DNA from: Paraburkholderia phenazinium
GTDB taxonomy: Bacteria; Pseudomonadota; Gammaproteobacteria; Burkholderiales; Burkholderiaceae
Assembly: GCF_900141745.1 (NCBI RefSeq)
Contig: NZ_FSRM01000002.1
Span: 2,728,001 to 2,792,000, forward strand
Length of the DNA stretch: 64,000 nt
Direction: 5' to 3'
A program made the translations under genes and the position numbers. The number at the start of each line of letters is the position of its first letter. The stretch's first letter is position 1. The notes under the pieces are model-generated. The model did not search any database and was not told the DNA's origin. It saw nothing but the letters and a program-made list of their open reading frames with translations. Positions 38,112-47,100 of this stretch are shown here, one piece after another.

Positions 38112-38768
38112 TTACCGGTGCTGGCCGATCTTCTGCCGCTTCTCCAGCGCACGTGCATACCAGGTGAGCGGGAAACACATCGCGAAGTAGATCAACGCCA
38201 CCATGCCGTAGATCGGAAACGGCCGGAACGCTGCGTTGGTAATCATCGTGCCGGTCTTCGTCAACTCGGTAAAGCCGATGATCGAGGTCAGCGCAGTGCT
38301 TTTCACCACCTGCACCAGAAAGCCGACCGTCGGCGCCACCGCGATCTTTTTAGCCTGCGGCCATACGATGTAGCGCAACTGCTGGCCGAACGTCATGCCG
38401 AGACTCGCGCCGGCAGCCCACTGGCCACGCGGCACCGCTTCGACACAGCCGCGCCAGATGTCCACCAGATAGGCGCTGGTATAAAGCGTCAGCGTAACGA
38501 TGGCAGCTGTCCACGGAGACACATCCACACCTAGCAGCGGCAACCCGAAGAAGGCAAGGAACAGCTGCATCAGCAACGGCGTACCCTGGAACAACTCGAC
38601 GTACACTGACACCGCCCGCCGCAACCATGGCAGCGGCGACACGCGCATCGCGAGCAGCGCGAATCCCACCAGACCTCCGCAGACAAACGCAATCAGCGAC
38701 AACAGCACCGTCCAGCGCGCGGCGAGCAGCAGATTGCGGGCGATATCCCACAGCGTAAATTCCACCAT
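38112..38768 (-). CDS. Polar amino-acid ABC permease (GltK/HisM-like)
   Basis: Inner-membrane permease of 218 residues with about five spans. The binding-protein-dependent transport motif is present: EAVPRGQWAAGASLGMTFGQ followed by QLRYIVWPQ. The N-terminus MVEFTLWDIARNLLLAARWT is family-like; ATG 38768 was preferred over 38807 for that reason. It is the last gene of a seven-gene same-strand run, and its start lies 2 bases after the stop of the other permease. The pair would form the membrane part of an amino-acid importer. Confidence 0.9.
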   Translation of the reverse strand: MVEFTLWDIARNLLLAARWTVLLSLIAFVCGGLVGFALLAMRVSPLPWLRRAVSVYVELFQGTPLLMQLFLAFFGLPLLGVDVSPWTAAIVTLTLYTSAYLVDIWRGCVEAVPRGQWAAGASLGMTFGQQLRYIVWPQAKKIAVAPTVGFLVQVVKSTALTSIIGFTELTKTGTMITNAAFRPFPIYGMVALIYFAMCFPLTWYARALEKRQKIGQHR

Positions 38769-38770
38769 GA

Positions 38771-39514
38771 TCAGCGCTCCGTCGGGACAGCGCGCGGACC
38801 ACGCCACGCAAGCAGCAGACGCCAGCCGCGCGGCTCGTCGGGCCGATGCGGCATGCGGCCGGCAAAGAGGCCGCGGCCGAGCCAGTTGAGCACCTGCCGC
38901 AGCACGATGGAGAGCACCAGATACGTCACGGTGATGATCACGTAGCTTTCGAACGAACGGAAATTGCGCGACTGGATGAAGTTGGCCGCGTAAGTCAGAT
39001 CCGGCACCGAGATCTGCGACACGACCGCGGAGCCGAGCATGACGATCAGCACCTGGCTCAGCAGCGATGGGAACACGTTGGCCAGCGCCTGCGGCAACAC
39101 GACGAAGCGGAACACCTGGCGTCCGTGCAGGCCGAGCGCCTGGGCCGCCTGCACCTGGCCGCGCGACACCGATTCGATACCGGAGCGCACGATCTCGATG
39201 GCATAGGCGCCGAGATTGACCGTCATGGCGAGAATGGCGGCCTGGATCTCGTCGATATGGATGCCGAGACTTGGCAGGCCGAAGAATATGAAGAACAACT
39301 GCACGATGAACGGCGTGTTGCGGATCAGTTCGACATACACCGCGACCAGCCTGCGCGCCCAGCGCGGTCCGGCGACGCTCACGCTCGCGCCGCCGATCCC
39401 CACGAGACCACCCAGCAACGTGGACAAGGCAGTGAGCCCCAAAGTGACGGCAGCGCCGCGGGCAAGCATGCCCACATAGACGCCGAAGCCGCTGAAATCG
39501 AACGCATAACTCAT
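38771..39514 (-). CDS. Polar amino-acid ABC permease (GltJ-like)
   Basis: Inner-membrane permease of 247 residues. The EAA-loop motif reads ESVSRGQVQAAQALGLHGRQ, and the spans ALSTLLGGLVGIGGASVSVA and FIVQLFFIFFGLPSLGI are typical of the HisMQ/GltJK family. The C-terminal tail (RMPHRPDEPRGWRLLLAWRG) is somewhat long and basic. It pairs with the permease encoded immediately after it. Together with the binding protein at 39576 it forms an amino-acid-type importer that has no ATPase gene of the GlnQ type beside it. Confidence 0.9.
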   Translation of the reverse strand: MSYAFDFSGFGVYVGMLARGAAVTLGLTALSTLLGGLVGIGGASVSVAGPRWARRLVAVYVELIRNTPFIVQLFFIFFGLPSLGIHIDEIQAAILAMTVNLGAYAIEIVRSGIESVSRGQVQAAQALGLHGRQVFRFVVLPQALANVFPSLLSQVLIVMLGSAVVSQISVPDLTYAANFIQSRNFRSFESYVIITVTYLVLSIVLRQVLNWLGRGLFAGRMPHRPDEPRGWRLLLAWRGPRAVPTER

Positions 39515-39575
39515 GACATGCCGCTCATCGTAAATCGGACTCCCCCGGTCAATGCCTTTGATCCGGACAAAATGG

Positions 39576-40484
39576 TTATAGATCGGCCGGCAGCGGCGCC
39601 CGCAGCCACTTCTGCGAAATCTCGTTCATCGTGCCGTCCTTGCGGGCGCGGGCAATCGTGTCGTCGATTTTCTGCTTCAGGCGCGGCTCGTTCTTGTTCA
39701 GGCCGACGTGATCGGGCGAACTGAACAGGGCGAACTTCTGCTCGGGATCGTTGGGCGGATGGCGCGCCAGGATCGTCGCCCCGACGTCGTTGCCAACCAC
39801 CATCAACTGTACCTGACCAGAAAGAAATGCCGAAATTGCACCGTTAGGATCGTCGAAACGTTTGATTGTCGCGCTGGGCGGCGCGATCTTCGTGACGCTC
39901 AGGTCTTCCAGCGTGCCGCGCGCCACCGAAATGGTCTTGCCGGCGAGATCGCCGGCGTTCTTGACCGGCAGCGCTTTCGGGCCGAACACGGCGAGGTAGT
40001 AGGGAGCGTAAGGCTGTGAGAAGTCGATCACCTTCTCGCGTTCCGGCGTCTGGCCGACCGACAGCAGCATGTCGGCCTTGTGGTCGGCGAGGTAGGCCAT
40101 GCGGTTGTCGCCCGTCACCTGAACCAGTTCGACCTTCGCGTTGAGCGCCTTGCCGATCAGGTTGGCGACATCGATGTCGTAACCCTCAGGCTTCATGTCT
40201 GGGCCGATCGAGCCGAACGGCGGGTAGTCTTCGAACACGCCGATCCGCACCACGCCGGATTTGGCGATCGAGTCGAGCGCGTCGGCGTGGGCCGCCGGTG
40301 CAACGAACGCGGACAGTGCTGCGAGGCCGGTGAATGCGAGCGTGGTGGCGGCCGTCGCCAGTCTACGGCGCAGATTCCCCGGATGCCCCAGATTCCGCAG
40401 ATGCCGGGAAAGCTGTCCATACCGGACACGCGGAGCAGGCCGGCCACGCGAGACGCGTGGAGCAAGTGAGTCGAGAGTGGTCAT
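39576..40484 (-). CDS. Periplasmic amino-acid-binding protein (SBP family 3)
   Basis: Secreted binding protein of 302 residues. The signal peptide is unusually long: about 40 mostly basic residues (RGRPAPRVRYGQLSRHLRNL region) precede the hydrophobic core TAATTLAFTGLAALSAFVAP and the cleavage near AHA. The mature protein has SBP_bac_3 features: VRIGVFEDYPPFGSIGPDMK, GYDIDVANLIGKALNA, and DFSQPYAPYYLAVFG. ATG 40484 has GAGGA 6 bases upstream, so the long N-terminus is probably real, though an internal start cannot be excluded. It lies 61 bases before the permease pair. Ligand: a polar amino acid or similar. Confidence 0.88.
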   Translation of the reverse strand: MTTLDSLAPRVSRGRPAPRVRYGQLSRHLRNLGHPGNLRRRLATAATTLAFTGLAALSAFVAPAAHADALDSIAKSGVVRIGVFEDYPPFGSIGPDMKPEGYDIDVANLIGKALNAKVELVQVTGDNRMAYLADHKADMLLSVGQTPEREKVIDFSQPYAPYYLAVFGPKALPVKNAGDLAGKTISVARGTLEDLSVTKIAPPSATIKRFDDPNGAISAFLSGQVQLMVVGNDVGATILARHPPNDPEQKFALFSSPDHVGLNKNEPRLKQKIDDTIARARKDGTMNEISQKWLRAPLPADL

Positions 40485-40536
40485 GGTCGTTCCTCTGTCA
40501 AAGCGTGGGTATCTATCGGATCAGTTCAAAATCGTT

Positions 40537-41616
40537 TCAATGCGCGGCGCGGGCCGCGATCAGCTTGCAGGCGTGAGGCGGCAGCTCCGCCAGCACCGGC
40601 ATGCCGAGCGTGAGACCGGGCGTTTCACGCGGGGTTGTCGCGGCGGTGAGAGTGAACCCGGCGCACTCAATCGTGGCTTCGAGCGAGGCGCCCACGTCAC
40701 GAATAAAGCTGACCGTGCCATTCAGGCGGTTCTGGTTTTGGCCGGCGGCGCCTGAGCCAATCCTGACGCAGACATCCTCAGGGCGGATCAGCAGGCGAAT
40801 CTCCGAAGCCGATGCCGGCGCGCGCGCCGGCGGCGTCACGACGATCTGCTGGCCGCCTGGCAGGCTTACGCCGCCAGCGCCGTCGTAAGTCACCGGCAGG
40901 ATGTTGCCGAGACCGATAAAGTCGGCCACGAACTCGCTGACCGGATCGCGATAGATGTCGAGCGGCTTGCCGACCTGCGCAATCCGGCCTTTCTCCATGA
41001 CGACGATTTCGTCGGCCATGGTCATTGCTTCACGCTGGTCGTGCGTGACCATGATCGTCGTGATACCGAGGCGCTGTTGCAACAGGCGAATTTCCACCTG
41101 CATGGCTTCGCGCAGTTTGGCGTCGAGCGCTGAGAGCGGTTCGTCGAGCAACAGCAGTTTTGGCGACGAAGCGATCGCGCGGGCAATCGCCACGCGTTGC
41201 CGTTGCCCACCGGAGAGTTGCGTCACCGGACGGTTCGCCATATGCGGCAACTGGATCAGTTCGAGCAGCGCCGTGACGCGCTGGCTTTGCGTAACCTTGG
41301 CGGTCTTGCGCAGGCGCAGCGGATAGGCGATGTTCTGCGCCACCGTCATATGCGGAAACAGCGCGAGCGACTGAAACACCATGCCGAAGTCGCGCTGATT
41401 CGCCGGTACGTGCGTAATGTCGCGGCCGGCGAAGTTCACAATCCCTGAGCTGGGCGTCTCCAGTCCGGCGATCATGCGCAACAAGGTGGTCTTGCCGCAA
41501 CCGGACGGCCCGAGGAAGCAGATCAGCTTGCCGTCCGGCACGCTCAGATCGACGTGGTCGACGGCGTACGCTGAATTAAAGCGCTTGGTCACGGCCTGCA
41601 ACGTCAGATGAGTCAT
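40537..41616 (-). CDS. ABC transporter ATPase, polyamine/thiamine type (PotA-like)
   Basis: ATPase of 359 residues. Walker A GPSGCGKTTLLRMIAG, Q-loop, signature LSGGQRQRVAIARAIA, Walker B KLLLLDEPLSALD, and H-loop VTHDQREAMTMAD are complete. About 120 C-terminal residues form the TOBE regulatory domain (LLIRPEDVCVRIGSG), which is typical of PotA-, CysA- and FbpC-type importers and absent from amino-acid ATPases. ATG 41616 follows AGGAG; the ORF extends further upstream without a site. It is the only ATPase gene in a run with two permease pairs, so it may energise both. Confidence 0.93.
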   Translation of the reverse strand: MTHLTLQAVTKRFNSAYAVDHVDLSVPDGKLICFLGPSGCGKTTLLRMIAGLETPSSGIVNFAGRDITHVPANQRDFGMVFQSLALFPHMTVAQNIAYPLRLRKTAKVTQSQRVTALLELIQLPHMANRPVTQLSGGQRQRVAIARAIASSPKLLLLDEPLSALDAKLREAMQVEIRLLQQRLGITTIMVTHDQREAMTMADEIVVMEKGRIAQVGKPLDIYRDPVSEFVADFIGLGNILPVTYDGAGGVSLPGGQQIVVTPPARAPASASEIRLLIRPEDVCVRIGSGAAGQNQNRLNGTVSFIRDVGASLEATIECAGFTLTAATTPRETPGLTLGMPVLAELPPHACKLIAARAAH

Positions 41617-41686
41617 GAGAGGCTCCTGCTGGGCCAGAATCGCAAAGGAATCAGAACAGCACCACACGGGGCGTCGAAGCGCGGCA

Positions 41687-42547
41687 TCAAAGCGCCACGC
41701 CTTCATCGCCAATCAGTGTCTCGAGCAGCCAGATCAGCGCGAAATCGATCGCGACGATGAAGACCGCGAACGAAAACACCGTCGGATCGAGCGACGACAC
41801 AGTCCGGCTGTACAGCCACACCGGCAGCGTCATGGTGTCGATACCGTAGAGAAAAAACGTCACCGTGAATTCGTTAAACGAGATGATGAAGGCGAACAGC
41901 ATGCCGGCGAGAATGCCGGGGCGCATCAGCGGCAAGACGACGTCGATGAGCGCGCGAGCTGGGCTCGCACCCATCACGCAGGCGGCTTCCTCGAACTCCG
42001 GTCCGATCGCGGCGACCGACGCTGCGCAGTTCTTCACCGTGAACGGCAGCGCCAGAATCACATGAGCAATGATCAGACGGAACACGCCGAGTTCGACCGG
42101 CAGCGCGTTGAAGACCAGCAGCAGCGAGAGCCCGAGCATCACGAGCGGATAGACCAGCGGCAATGCCACTAACTGCTCCACCGCCGGTTTGCCGCGAAAC
42201 CGGTAGCGGCTCAGCGCATAGGCGGCCGGTACGGAGACCAGCGTGGCGATGATCATGGTAGACACCGCCACGATCAGGCTGGTGGTGAGCGCGCGGCCCA
42301 TCGACAGCACGTCGCTGGCGTCGGGCGCGACAAAGCTGTGCCACGCCGCGCGATACCACTGCAGGCTGTAGCCGGACGGCGGGAATTCGAGCGTGTCCGA
42401 GGCACTGAACGACATGGTGATCATCGTCAGGATCGGCAGCGCGGCAAGAAACAGGACGATAGCGGCGAGCAGTGCCGCTGGTTTGCCGAGCCGGCCGGGC
42501 ATGGCGGCCCACGGGCGCAGCCGGCTGTGAAGGGCAGGCGTGTTCAT
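41687..42547 (-). CDS. ABC permease, PotC-like
   Basis: Inner-membrane permease of 286 residues with six spans. The EAA motif reads EEAACVMGASPARALIDVVL and then PLMRPG. The start overlaps the stop of the PotB-like gene (ATGA), so the two are coupled. The extracellular loop before it (SLQWYRAAWHSFVAPDASDV) is typical of PotC/PotI-type permeases for spermidine, putrescine and related compounds. It pairs with the gene at 42544. The ATPase gene follows 70 bases downstream. Confidence 0.92.
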   Translation of the reverse strand: MNTPALHSRLRPWAAMPGRLGKPAALLAAIVLFLAALPILTMITMSFSASDTLEFPPSGYSLQWYRAAWHSFVAPDASDVLSMGRALTTSLIVAVSTMIIATLVSVPAAYALSRYRFRGKPAVEQLVALPLVYPLVMLGLSLLLVFNALPVELGVFRLIIAHVILALPFTVKNCAASVAAIGPEFEEAACVMGASPARALIDVVLPLMRPGILAGMLFAFIISFNEFTVTFFLYGIDTMTLPVWLYSRTVSSLDPTVFSFAVFIVAIDFALIWLLETLIGDEGVAL

Positions 42548-43533
42548 GCAGACGGCTCCTCGGGAGCGAGACGTTGGGTGCGTCGTACGAGACTTTGCGA
42601 GATCGCCATCACGGTCAACGTGGCGACCATCAGCACCACACCGGAGGCCGACGCGGCCGGCCAGTTCAGCAGCGGTGCGACCTGGTCATGTACCAGCACG
42701 GCAAGCATCGGCACGCGGCGCCCGCCGAGCAGCAACGGCACGGCGAACGCGCTGGCGTTATAGGCGAACACCAGCAACGCGCCGGAGACGAGACCGGGCA
42801 TCGCCAGCGGCAGCATCACATGACGCAGAGTCTGCCAGCGGGTTGCACCCAGCGTGGCGGCCGCCTCTTCATAAGAGCGCGACACGGCGCGCATGGCGCT
42901 CGACAGCGGCAGCACGGCGAGCGGAAACGCCGTCTGGATCAGCCCGAGCAGCACGCCATGCTCGCGATACAACCATAACACCGGACGCTCGATCAACCCG
43001 CTTGCGAGCAGCGCGTGATTGAGCAATCCGGCCGGCCCAAGAATCACCAGCCAGCCATAGCCCTGCAACAACAGATTGACGAGCAGCGGCAGCAGCACAC
43101 CCGCCAGCAGCAGCCGCCGCGCAAGCCGCGACCCGGTACGCGCCATCGCGAGCGCAACCGGGATCGCCAGCAGCACCGCGCAGATCATGCTTTGAAACGC
43201 CAGCTTCAAGGTGATCCAGAGGGACCTCATGAAGTAGCTATCGGCCAGGTCCTCATAATTCTGTAGCGTGAAGCCACGCCACTCGCTGCCCTGGGTGCCA
43301 AAACTCATCTGCAGCACGACGAGCGCCGCCGCTGCCAGCACGGCAAGAAACAACAGGATCGGCGCCAGCAGCAGCCACGGCCGGGCCTTCGCCCATGTGG
43401 CGCCGGGCGCGGCGGCGCAAGCCGGTTCGTCCGGCGCGCCGTCGGCACCCGAGGTTCCCGGCGCGTCCGCTATGCCGGGCACCTCCGAGGTCCCGGAAGC
43501 GCGCTGCGAGGAGCGCGCGGGCATCGCCGTCAT
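42544..43533 (-). CDS. ABC permease, PotB-like
   Basis: Inner-membrane permease of 329 residues. The first 48 residues are a hydrophilic tail rich in Ala, Pro, Gly and Ser (ASGTSEVPGIADAPGTSGAD), then the spans begin (PWLLLAPILLFLAVLAAAAL). EAA motif: RSYEEAAATLGATRWQTLRH, then VMLPLAMPG. The frame stays open far upstream (to 44187), but that part only shadows the binding-protein gene in another frame. ATG 43533 overlaps that gene's stop as ATGA and is the true start. Substrate class as for the PotC-like partner. Confidence 0.9.
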   Translation of the reverse strand: MTAMPARSSQRASGTSEVPGIADAPGTSGADGAPDEPACAAAPGATWAKARPWLLLAPILLFLAVLAAAALVVLQMSFGTQGSEWRGFTLQNYEDLADSYFMRSLWITLKLAFQSMICAVLLAIPVALAMARTGSRLARRLLLAGVLLPLLVNLLLQGYGWLVILGPAGLLNHALLASGLIERPVLWLYREHGVLLGLIQTAFPLAVLPLSSAMRAVSRSYEEAAATLGATRWQTLRHVMLPLAMPGLVSGALLVFAYNASAFAVPLLLGGRRVPMLAVLVHDQVAPLLNWPAASASGVVLMVATLTVMAISQSLVRRTQRLAPEEPSA

Positions 43534-44624
43534 GCCGAGAAAATCTCGGTATAGCGTTTGATCCACGCCGCCTGCACCGAGGCTAGCGCCTTGTCGTCGT
43601 GGAGGATCGCTTTCTCGGCAATCTGCTTCGGACTGGGTACGAACGCGCGGCTCTCGGCCGGGATCACAGCCTTCGAATTGACGGGACCATTGAGGACGTC
43701 CGCAGCCATCCGGCCTTGCACGCCGGCATCGAGCGAGTGGTTGATGAAGGCATGAATCAGATCGCTGTCGCCGGGATGCGACTTTGGAATCACAGTGAAC
43801 ATTAACTGTGTGGCGAAGCCTTCCTTCATACCGTAGGTCACGCCCATCTTGTACTCGGGCTTGCGAATCTGATCGGGGAAGAACGCCGGCGAATAGATGC
43901 CGCCGATATCGAGCGAACCGGTGCGGAACAGGTCGGCTACCTGGTTTGGGTTCTCGCCGAGCGTCATCACGCGCTCTTTCAGTTCCGCGAGTTTCTTGAA
44001 GCCGGGGTCGATATTCTGTTGCGAGCCGCCCGACATCCTGGCGGCAATGATCGCGAGATCGACCGCTTCGGCCCACTCCGGCGGCGGCAGGAACAGCCGG
44101 CCGGCGTACTTCGGATCCCATAAGGCCTCGTACGACGCTGGAGCTGTTTTGACGGTCGAGGTGTTGTAGATCAGGCCATCGGACCACAGCAGGTAGCCGA
44201 TACCGAAACCGTCCGCGCCGGTGCGGTATTGCGGCTCGACTTCCTTCAGGTTGGGCAGCTTGCCGAGGTCGGGTTTAATCAGCAGGCCCGCGTCGCCGAG
44301 GCCCGAGGCGCCCACGCCCGCGAGGGTGATGACGTCGTAGGTCGGCCGGTCACCCGCGGCCTTGACCTTGGCGACCATGCCCGAGGTGCCGTCGGCGCGG
44401 TCGGCGATCACCTTGGCGCCGGTCTTCGCAGTGAACGTCGCGGCGATATTGCGCAGTGCTGCGGCGCCCGTATCGTCAGACCAGGTCAGGAGCCGCAAGG
44501 TCTTGCCGGAGAAGTTCTGCTCCTGCGCCCTCAGATTCACGAACGGCATGGGTAGGGTCGAGACTGCCAGCGCAGCGCCGAGCGCCTTGATAGCGTGCCT
44601 TCTGCCGTATTTGATGTCCTGCAT
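43530..44624 (-). CDS. Periplasmic binding protein, PotD/PotF-like (SBP family 1/8)
   Basis: Secreted binding protein of 364 residues. The signal (GRRHAIKALGAALAVSTLPM, cleaved near LRAQE) carries twin arginines in a Tat-like context, so Tat export is possible. The mature chain starts FSGKTLRLLTWSDDTGAAAL and contains GFGIGYLLWSDGLIYNTSTV and LIHAFINHSLDAGVQGRMAA, typical of polyamine/opine binding proteins. ATG 44624 follows GGGAG at 9 bases. First gene of the seven-gene run, divergent from a GcvA-type LysR regulator. The ligand is probably a polyamine or another cation; this is inference from family. Confidence 0.88.
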   Translation of the reverse strand: MQDIKYGRRHAIKALGAALAVSTLPMPFVNLRAQEQNFSGKTLRLLTWSDDTGAAALRNIAATFTAKTGAKVIADRADGTSGMVAKVKAAGDRPTYDVITLAGVGASGLGDAGLLIKPDLGKLPNLKEVEPQYRTGADGFGIGYLLWSDGLIYNTSTVKTAPASYEALWDPKYAGRLFLPPPEWAEAVDLAIIAARMSGGSQQNIDPGFKKLAELKERVMTLGENPNQVADLFRTGSLDIGGIYSPAFFPDQIRKPEYKMGVTYGMKEGFATQLMFTVIPKSHPGDSDLIHAFINHSLDAGVQGRMAADVLNGPVNSKAVIPAESRAFVPSPKQIAEKAILHDDKALASVQAAWIKRYTEIFSA

Positions 44625-44944
44625 GAGCGTTTCTCCCGGGTTGAACAGGGCAACTTTCGCGCGAGTCGTGCCGCGCGAATGCGTTGCGGGTGGATGCACT
44701 CTAGGTTTGCCAAAATCACCCAACAAACGAAATCTCTGCATGGACGCCATGACGGAAGCTCATGCGCCGGGCCGCGGGCATCGGCCGGGGATGGCGTTGT
44801 CCTGGCATGAGCGCTGCGCATGCGGCTCCAGGGTGGAATGAACCGCGAAGTTTTTTGATCGCTTATGCTGAAGGCTCGCCGGGCGCGAGCAGCCCCCTCG
44901 CTGCGCATCCTGGCGATGCATTTTCCTGATACCCAGACTGGCCC
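44625..44944. other. Divergent intergenic region between transporter operon and LysR gene
   Basis: About 320 bases, expected to hold the LysR binding site and both promoters. I see no promoter boxes strong enough to name, and no gene. Confidence 0.5.
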
Positions 44945-45820
44945 ATGCGACGACTTCCCCCGCTGAACGCGCTGCAGATCTTCGAGACCGTGGCTCGCCA
45001 CCGCAGCTTCACACGTGCGGCCGACCATCTCTGTCTGACGCAGGGTGCGGTCAGCCGGCAGATTCTCGCGCTTGAGGACTACTACAAGTTTCCGCTGTTC
45101 AAGCGTCAGGCGAAAGGCCTCACGCTCACGGCTGAGGGCGAGTTGCTGCTGCCCGCGGTGAAGGAGAGTTTCGCGCGTATCGAGGAAATCTCGTTGCGGC
45201 TCACGCGCCAGCGTACCGATCTGGCCTTGAAGGTGCCGACCTGCGTGATGCGCTGGATGCTGCCGAAAATCATGCAGTTTCAGGCCGAGTACCCGGATCT
45301 GCACGTGCAGATCACCACCACCTGGCAGCATGATGTCGACTTTCAGGTCGAGCCGTTCGATGCGGCGATCATCTATGGCTCGTCGCCGGGTGCGGACGTG
45401 CAGGCCGTGCCGCTCTTCGAAGAACGCCTGACGCCGGTCTGCGCGCCCGAACTCCTCAACGACAAGCCGCTCGATAGCGTCGCCGATCTGGCGCGCCACA
45501 CGCTGCTGCACCCAACCCGCGATCACCGTGACTGGAAGATGTGGCTCGATCATGTGGAGGCGCGCGATATCGACGCCGCCCACGGCCCGAGCTTCGACAC
45601 GCTCGACCTGGCGACCAACGCGGCCTTACAAGGGTTTGGCGTCGCGATCAGCGACCTCGCGCTGATCGACGAGGACGTGGCGGCCAAGCGTCTGGTGAGA
45701 CCTTTCGAAACGGTGTTGACGACGGGATGGCGCTACTACTTCGTCTATCCGGACTGTGTCGCGCATCAGCAGAAGGTCAATCTCTTCCGTGAGTGGATCA
45801 CGGAACATTGGACCGAATGA
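44945..45820 (+). CDS. LysR-family regulator, GcvA-like
   Basis: DNA-binding regulator of 291 residues. The N-terminal helix-turn-helix reads LNALQIFETVARHRSFTRAA, DHLCLTQGAVSRQILALED. The sensor domain follows (VPTCVMRWMLPKIMQFQAEY, PFDAAIIYGSSPGAD). The opening RRLPPLNALQIFE is characteristic of the GcvA/AmpR branch. It is divergent from the transporter operon whose first start lies 320 bases away, so it most likely controls it, perhaps in response to the transported compound. The regulator ends convergent with the ChaA-like gene. Confidence 0.9.
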   Translation: MRRLPPLNALQIFETVARHRSFTRAADHLCLTQGAVSRQILALEDYYKFPLFKRQAKGLTLTAEGELLLPAVKESFARIEEISLRLTRQRTDLALKVPTCVMRWMLPKIMQFQAEYPDLHVQITTTWQHDVDFQVEPFDAAIIYGSSPGADVQAVPLFEERLTPVCAPELLNDKPLDSVADLARHTLLHPTRDHRDWKMWLDHVEARDIDAAHGPSFDTLDLATNAALQGFGVAISDLALIDEDVAAKRLVRPFETVLTTGWRYYFVYPDCVAHQQKVNLFREWITEHWTE

Positions 45821-45865
45821 AGGCGAGGGCAGTGCGACTTTAAGGCACGAGCGCGCCGCACAATC

Positions 45866-46948
45866 TCACGGCGCAAACGACAGAAACAGATACGCTGCAA
45901 ACAGCGACAGGTGCACGGCCCCTTGCAGGATCGTGGTGCGTCCCGTGCTCAGTGTCAGGGTGCCGACCAGCAGCGTCAGCGCCAGCATGATCATTTCCTT
46001 GCCGTTGATGCCGAGCACGAGCGGCTGACCGGTCCAGAGGAACACGCCGGCCACAGCGGGGATCGTCAGCCCGATACTGGCGAGCGCGGAGCCGAGCGCC
46101 AGATTCAGGCTGTTCTGCAACCGGTCGGCCCGCGCCGCGCGCACCGCAGCGAGCCCCTCCGGCAACAAAACCAGCGCCGCGATCACGATGCCCACCACCG
46201 CAGGCGGTGCGCCGATATTTTGCACGGCTGTTTCGACCGTCGGCGAGAGCAGCTTGGCGAGCAAGACCACGGCCACGAGGCACACCAGCAGCAACGCAGC
46301 GGCGATCCCAGCCTGAGTCACGCTGGGCGGTTCGGCGTGAACGCTTTCGTCGGGCGTGGCGGCAAGAAAATAGTCGCGATGCCGTACCGTTTGCACGAAC
46401 ACAAACACGCCGTACAACACTAGCGAGGAAATCCCCGCAAACGCCAGTTGCGACGACGACAGCAACGGCCCCTCGCGCGTGGTGGTGAAATTCGGCATCA
46501 CCAGCGTCAGCACTGAGAGCGACGCGAGCACGGCGAGCGTGGCAGCGGCGCCGCGTGCCTGGAAGTCCTGTTCGCGATGGCGGATGCCGCCCACCAGCAG
46601 ACAGATGCCGACGATCCCGTTGCACACGATCATCACCGCCGCGAACACGGTGTCGCGTGCGAGGCCGGCCTTCTCGGGACCGGACGTGAGCATCACCGAG
46701 ACGATCAGCGCGACCTCGATCACCGTGACGGCTACCGCCAGCACCAGCGTGCCGAACGGTTCACCGACTCGGTGTGCAACCACCTCCGCGTGATGCACGG
46801 CGGCGAACACCGAAGCGGCCAGCGCGACACCGACCAGCGCCAGCATCACGCCGTATCCGGGCAGCGCGACTGCCGCGCCGAGTACGACCCAGGCGGCGAT
46901 GGGCGCTCCAATGGTCCAGCGGGGCAGCACGGGCGATGTTGTCGACAT
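45866..46948 (-). CDS. chaA: ChaA-like calcium/sodium:proton antiporter
   Basis: Inner-membrane cation/proton exchanger of 360 residues with about eleven spans in two similar halves. The first signature helix reads HHAEVVAHRVGEPFGTLVLA followed by VAVTVIEVALIV; the second is LVLLPEGLAAVRAARADRLQ and NSLNLALGSALASIGLTIP. These alpha repeats with Glu residues are the ion site of the CaCA superfamily. ChaA exports Ca2+, Na+ or K+ for protons. No regulator such as chaB or chaC lies nearby. It is a single-gene unit divergent from the acyl-CoA dehydrogenase gene, separated by about 150 bases. Confidence 0.9.
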   Translation of the reverse strand: MSTTSPVLPRWTIGAPIAAWVVLGAAVALPGYGVMLALVGVALAASVFAAVHHAEVVAHRVGEPFGTLVLAVAVTVIEVALIVSVMLTSGPEKAGLARDTVFAAVMIVCNGIVGICLLVGGIRHREQDFQARGAAATLAVLASLSVLTLVMPNFTTTREGPLLSSSQLAFAGISSLVLYGVFVFVQTVRHRDYFLAATPDESVHAEPPSVTQAGIAAALLLVCLVAVVLLAKLLSPTVETAVQNIGAPPAVVGIVIAALVLLPEGLAAVRAARADRLQNSLNLALGSALASIGLTIPAVAGVFLWTGQPLVLGINGKEMIMLALTLLVGTLTLSTGRTTILQGAVHLSLFAAYLFLSFAP

Positions 46949-47100
46949 CCGGTCGTTTCCTTTTTCTAATGTTTATGCAGTGAAGTGAGGTTTGCGCGCG
47001 AGTTGATGCAACTTGAAGCAATGAATCAGGAATATGCGCTAGTACATTAAACTATAACGAATATGTATCAATGGCGAATGCGAGTTTTGAAGGAGACATT

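Noticed and set aside
42544..44187. The PotB-like frame extended upstream to 44187 (547 codons)
   Set aside because: The extra 218 codons overlap the binding-protein gene in another frame. The real start is the ATG at 43533, overlapping that gene's stop.
47071..47100. ATG at 47071 as the start of the acyl-CoA dehydrogenase
   Set aside because: It has no ribosome site, and the AGGAG between 47091 and 47095 lies inside that frame at the correct distance for the GTG at 47101.
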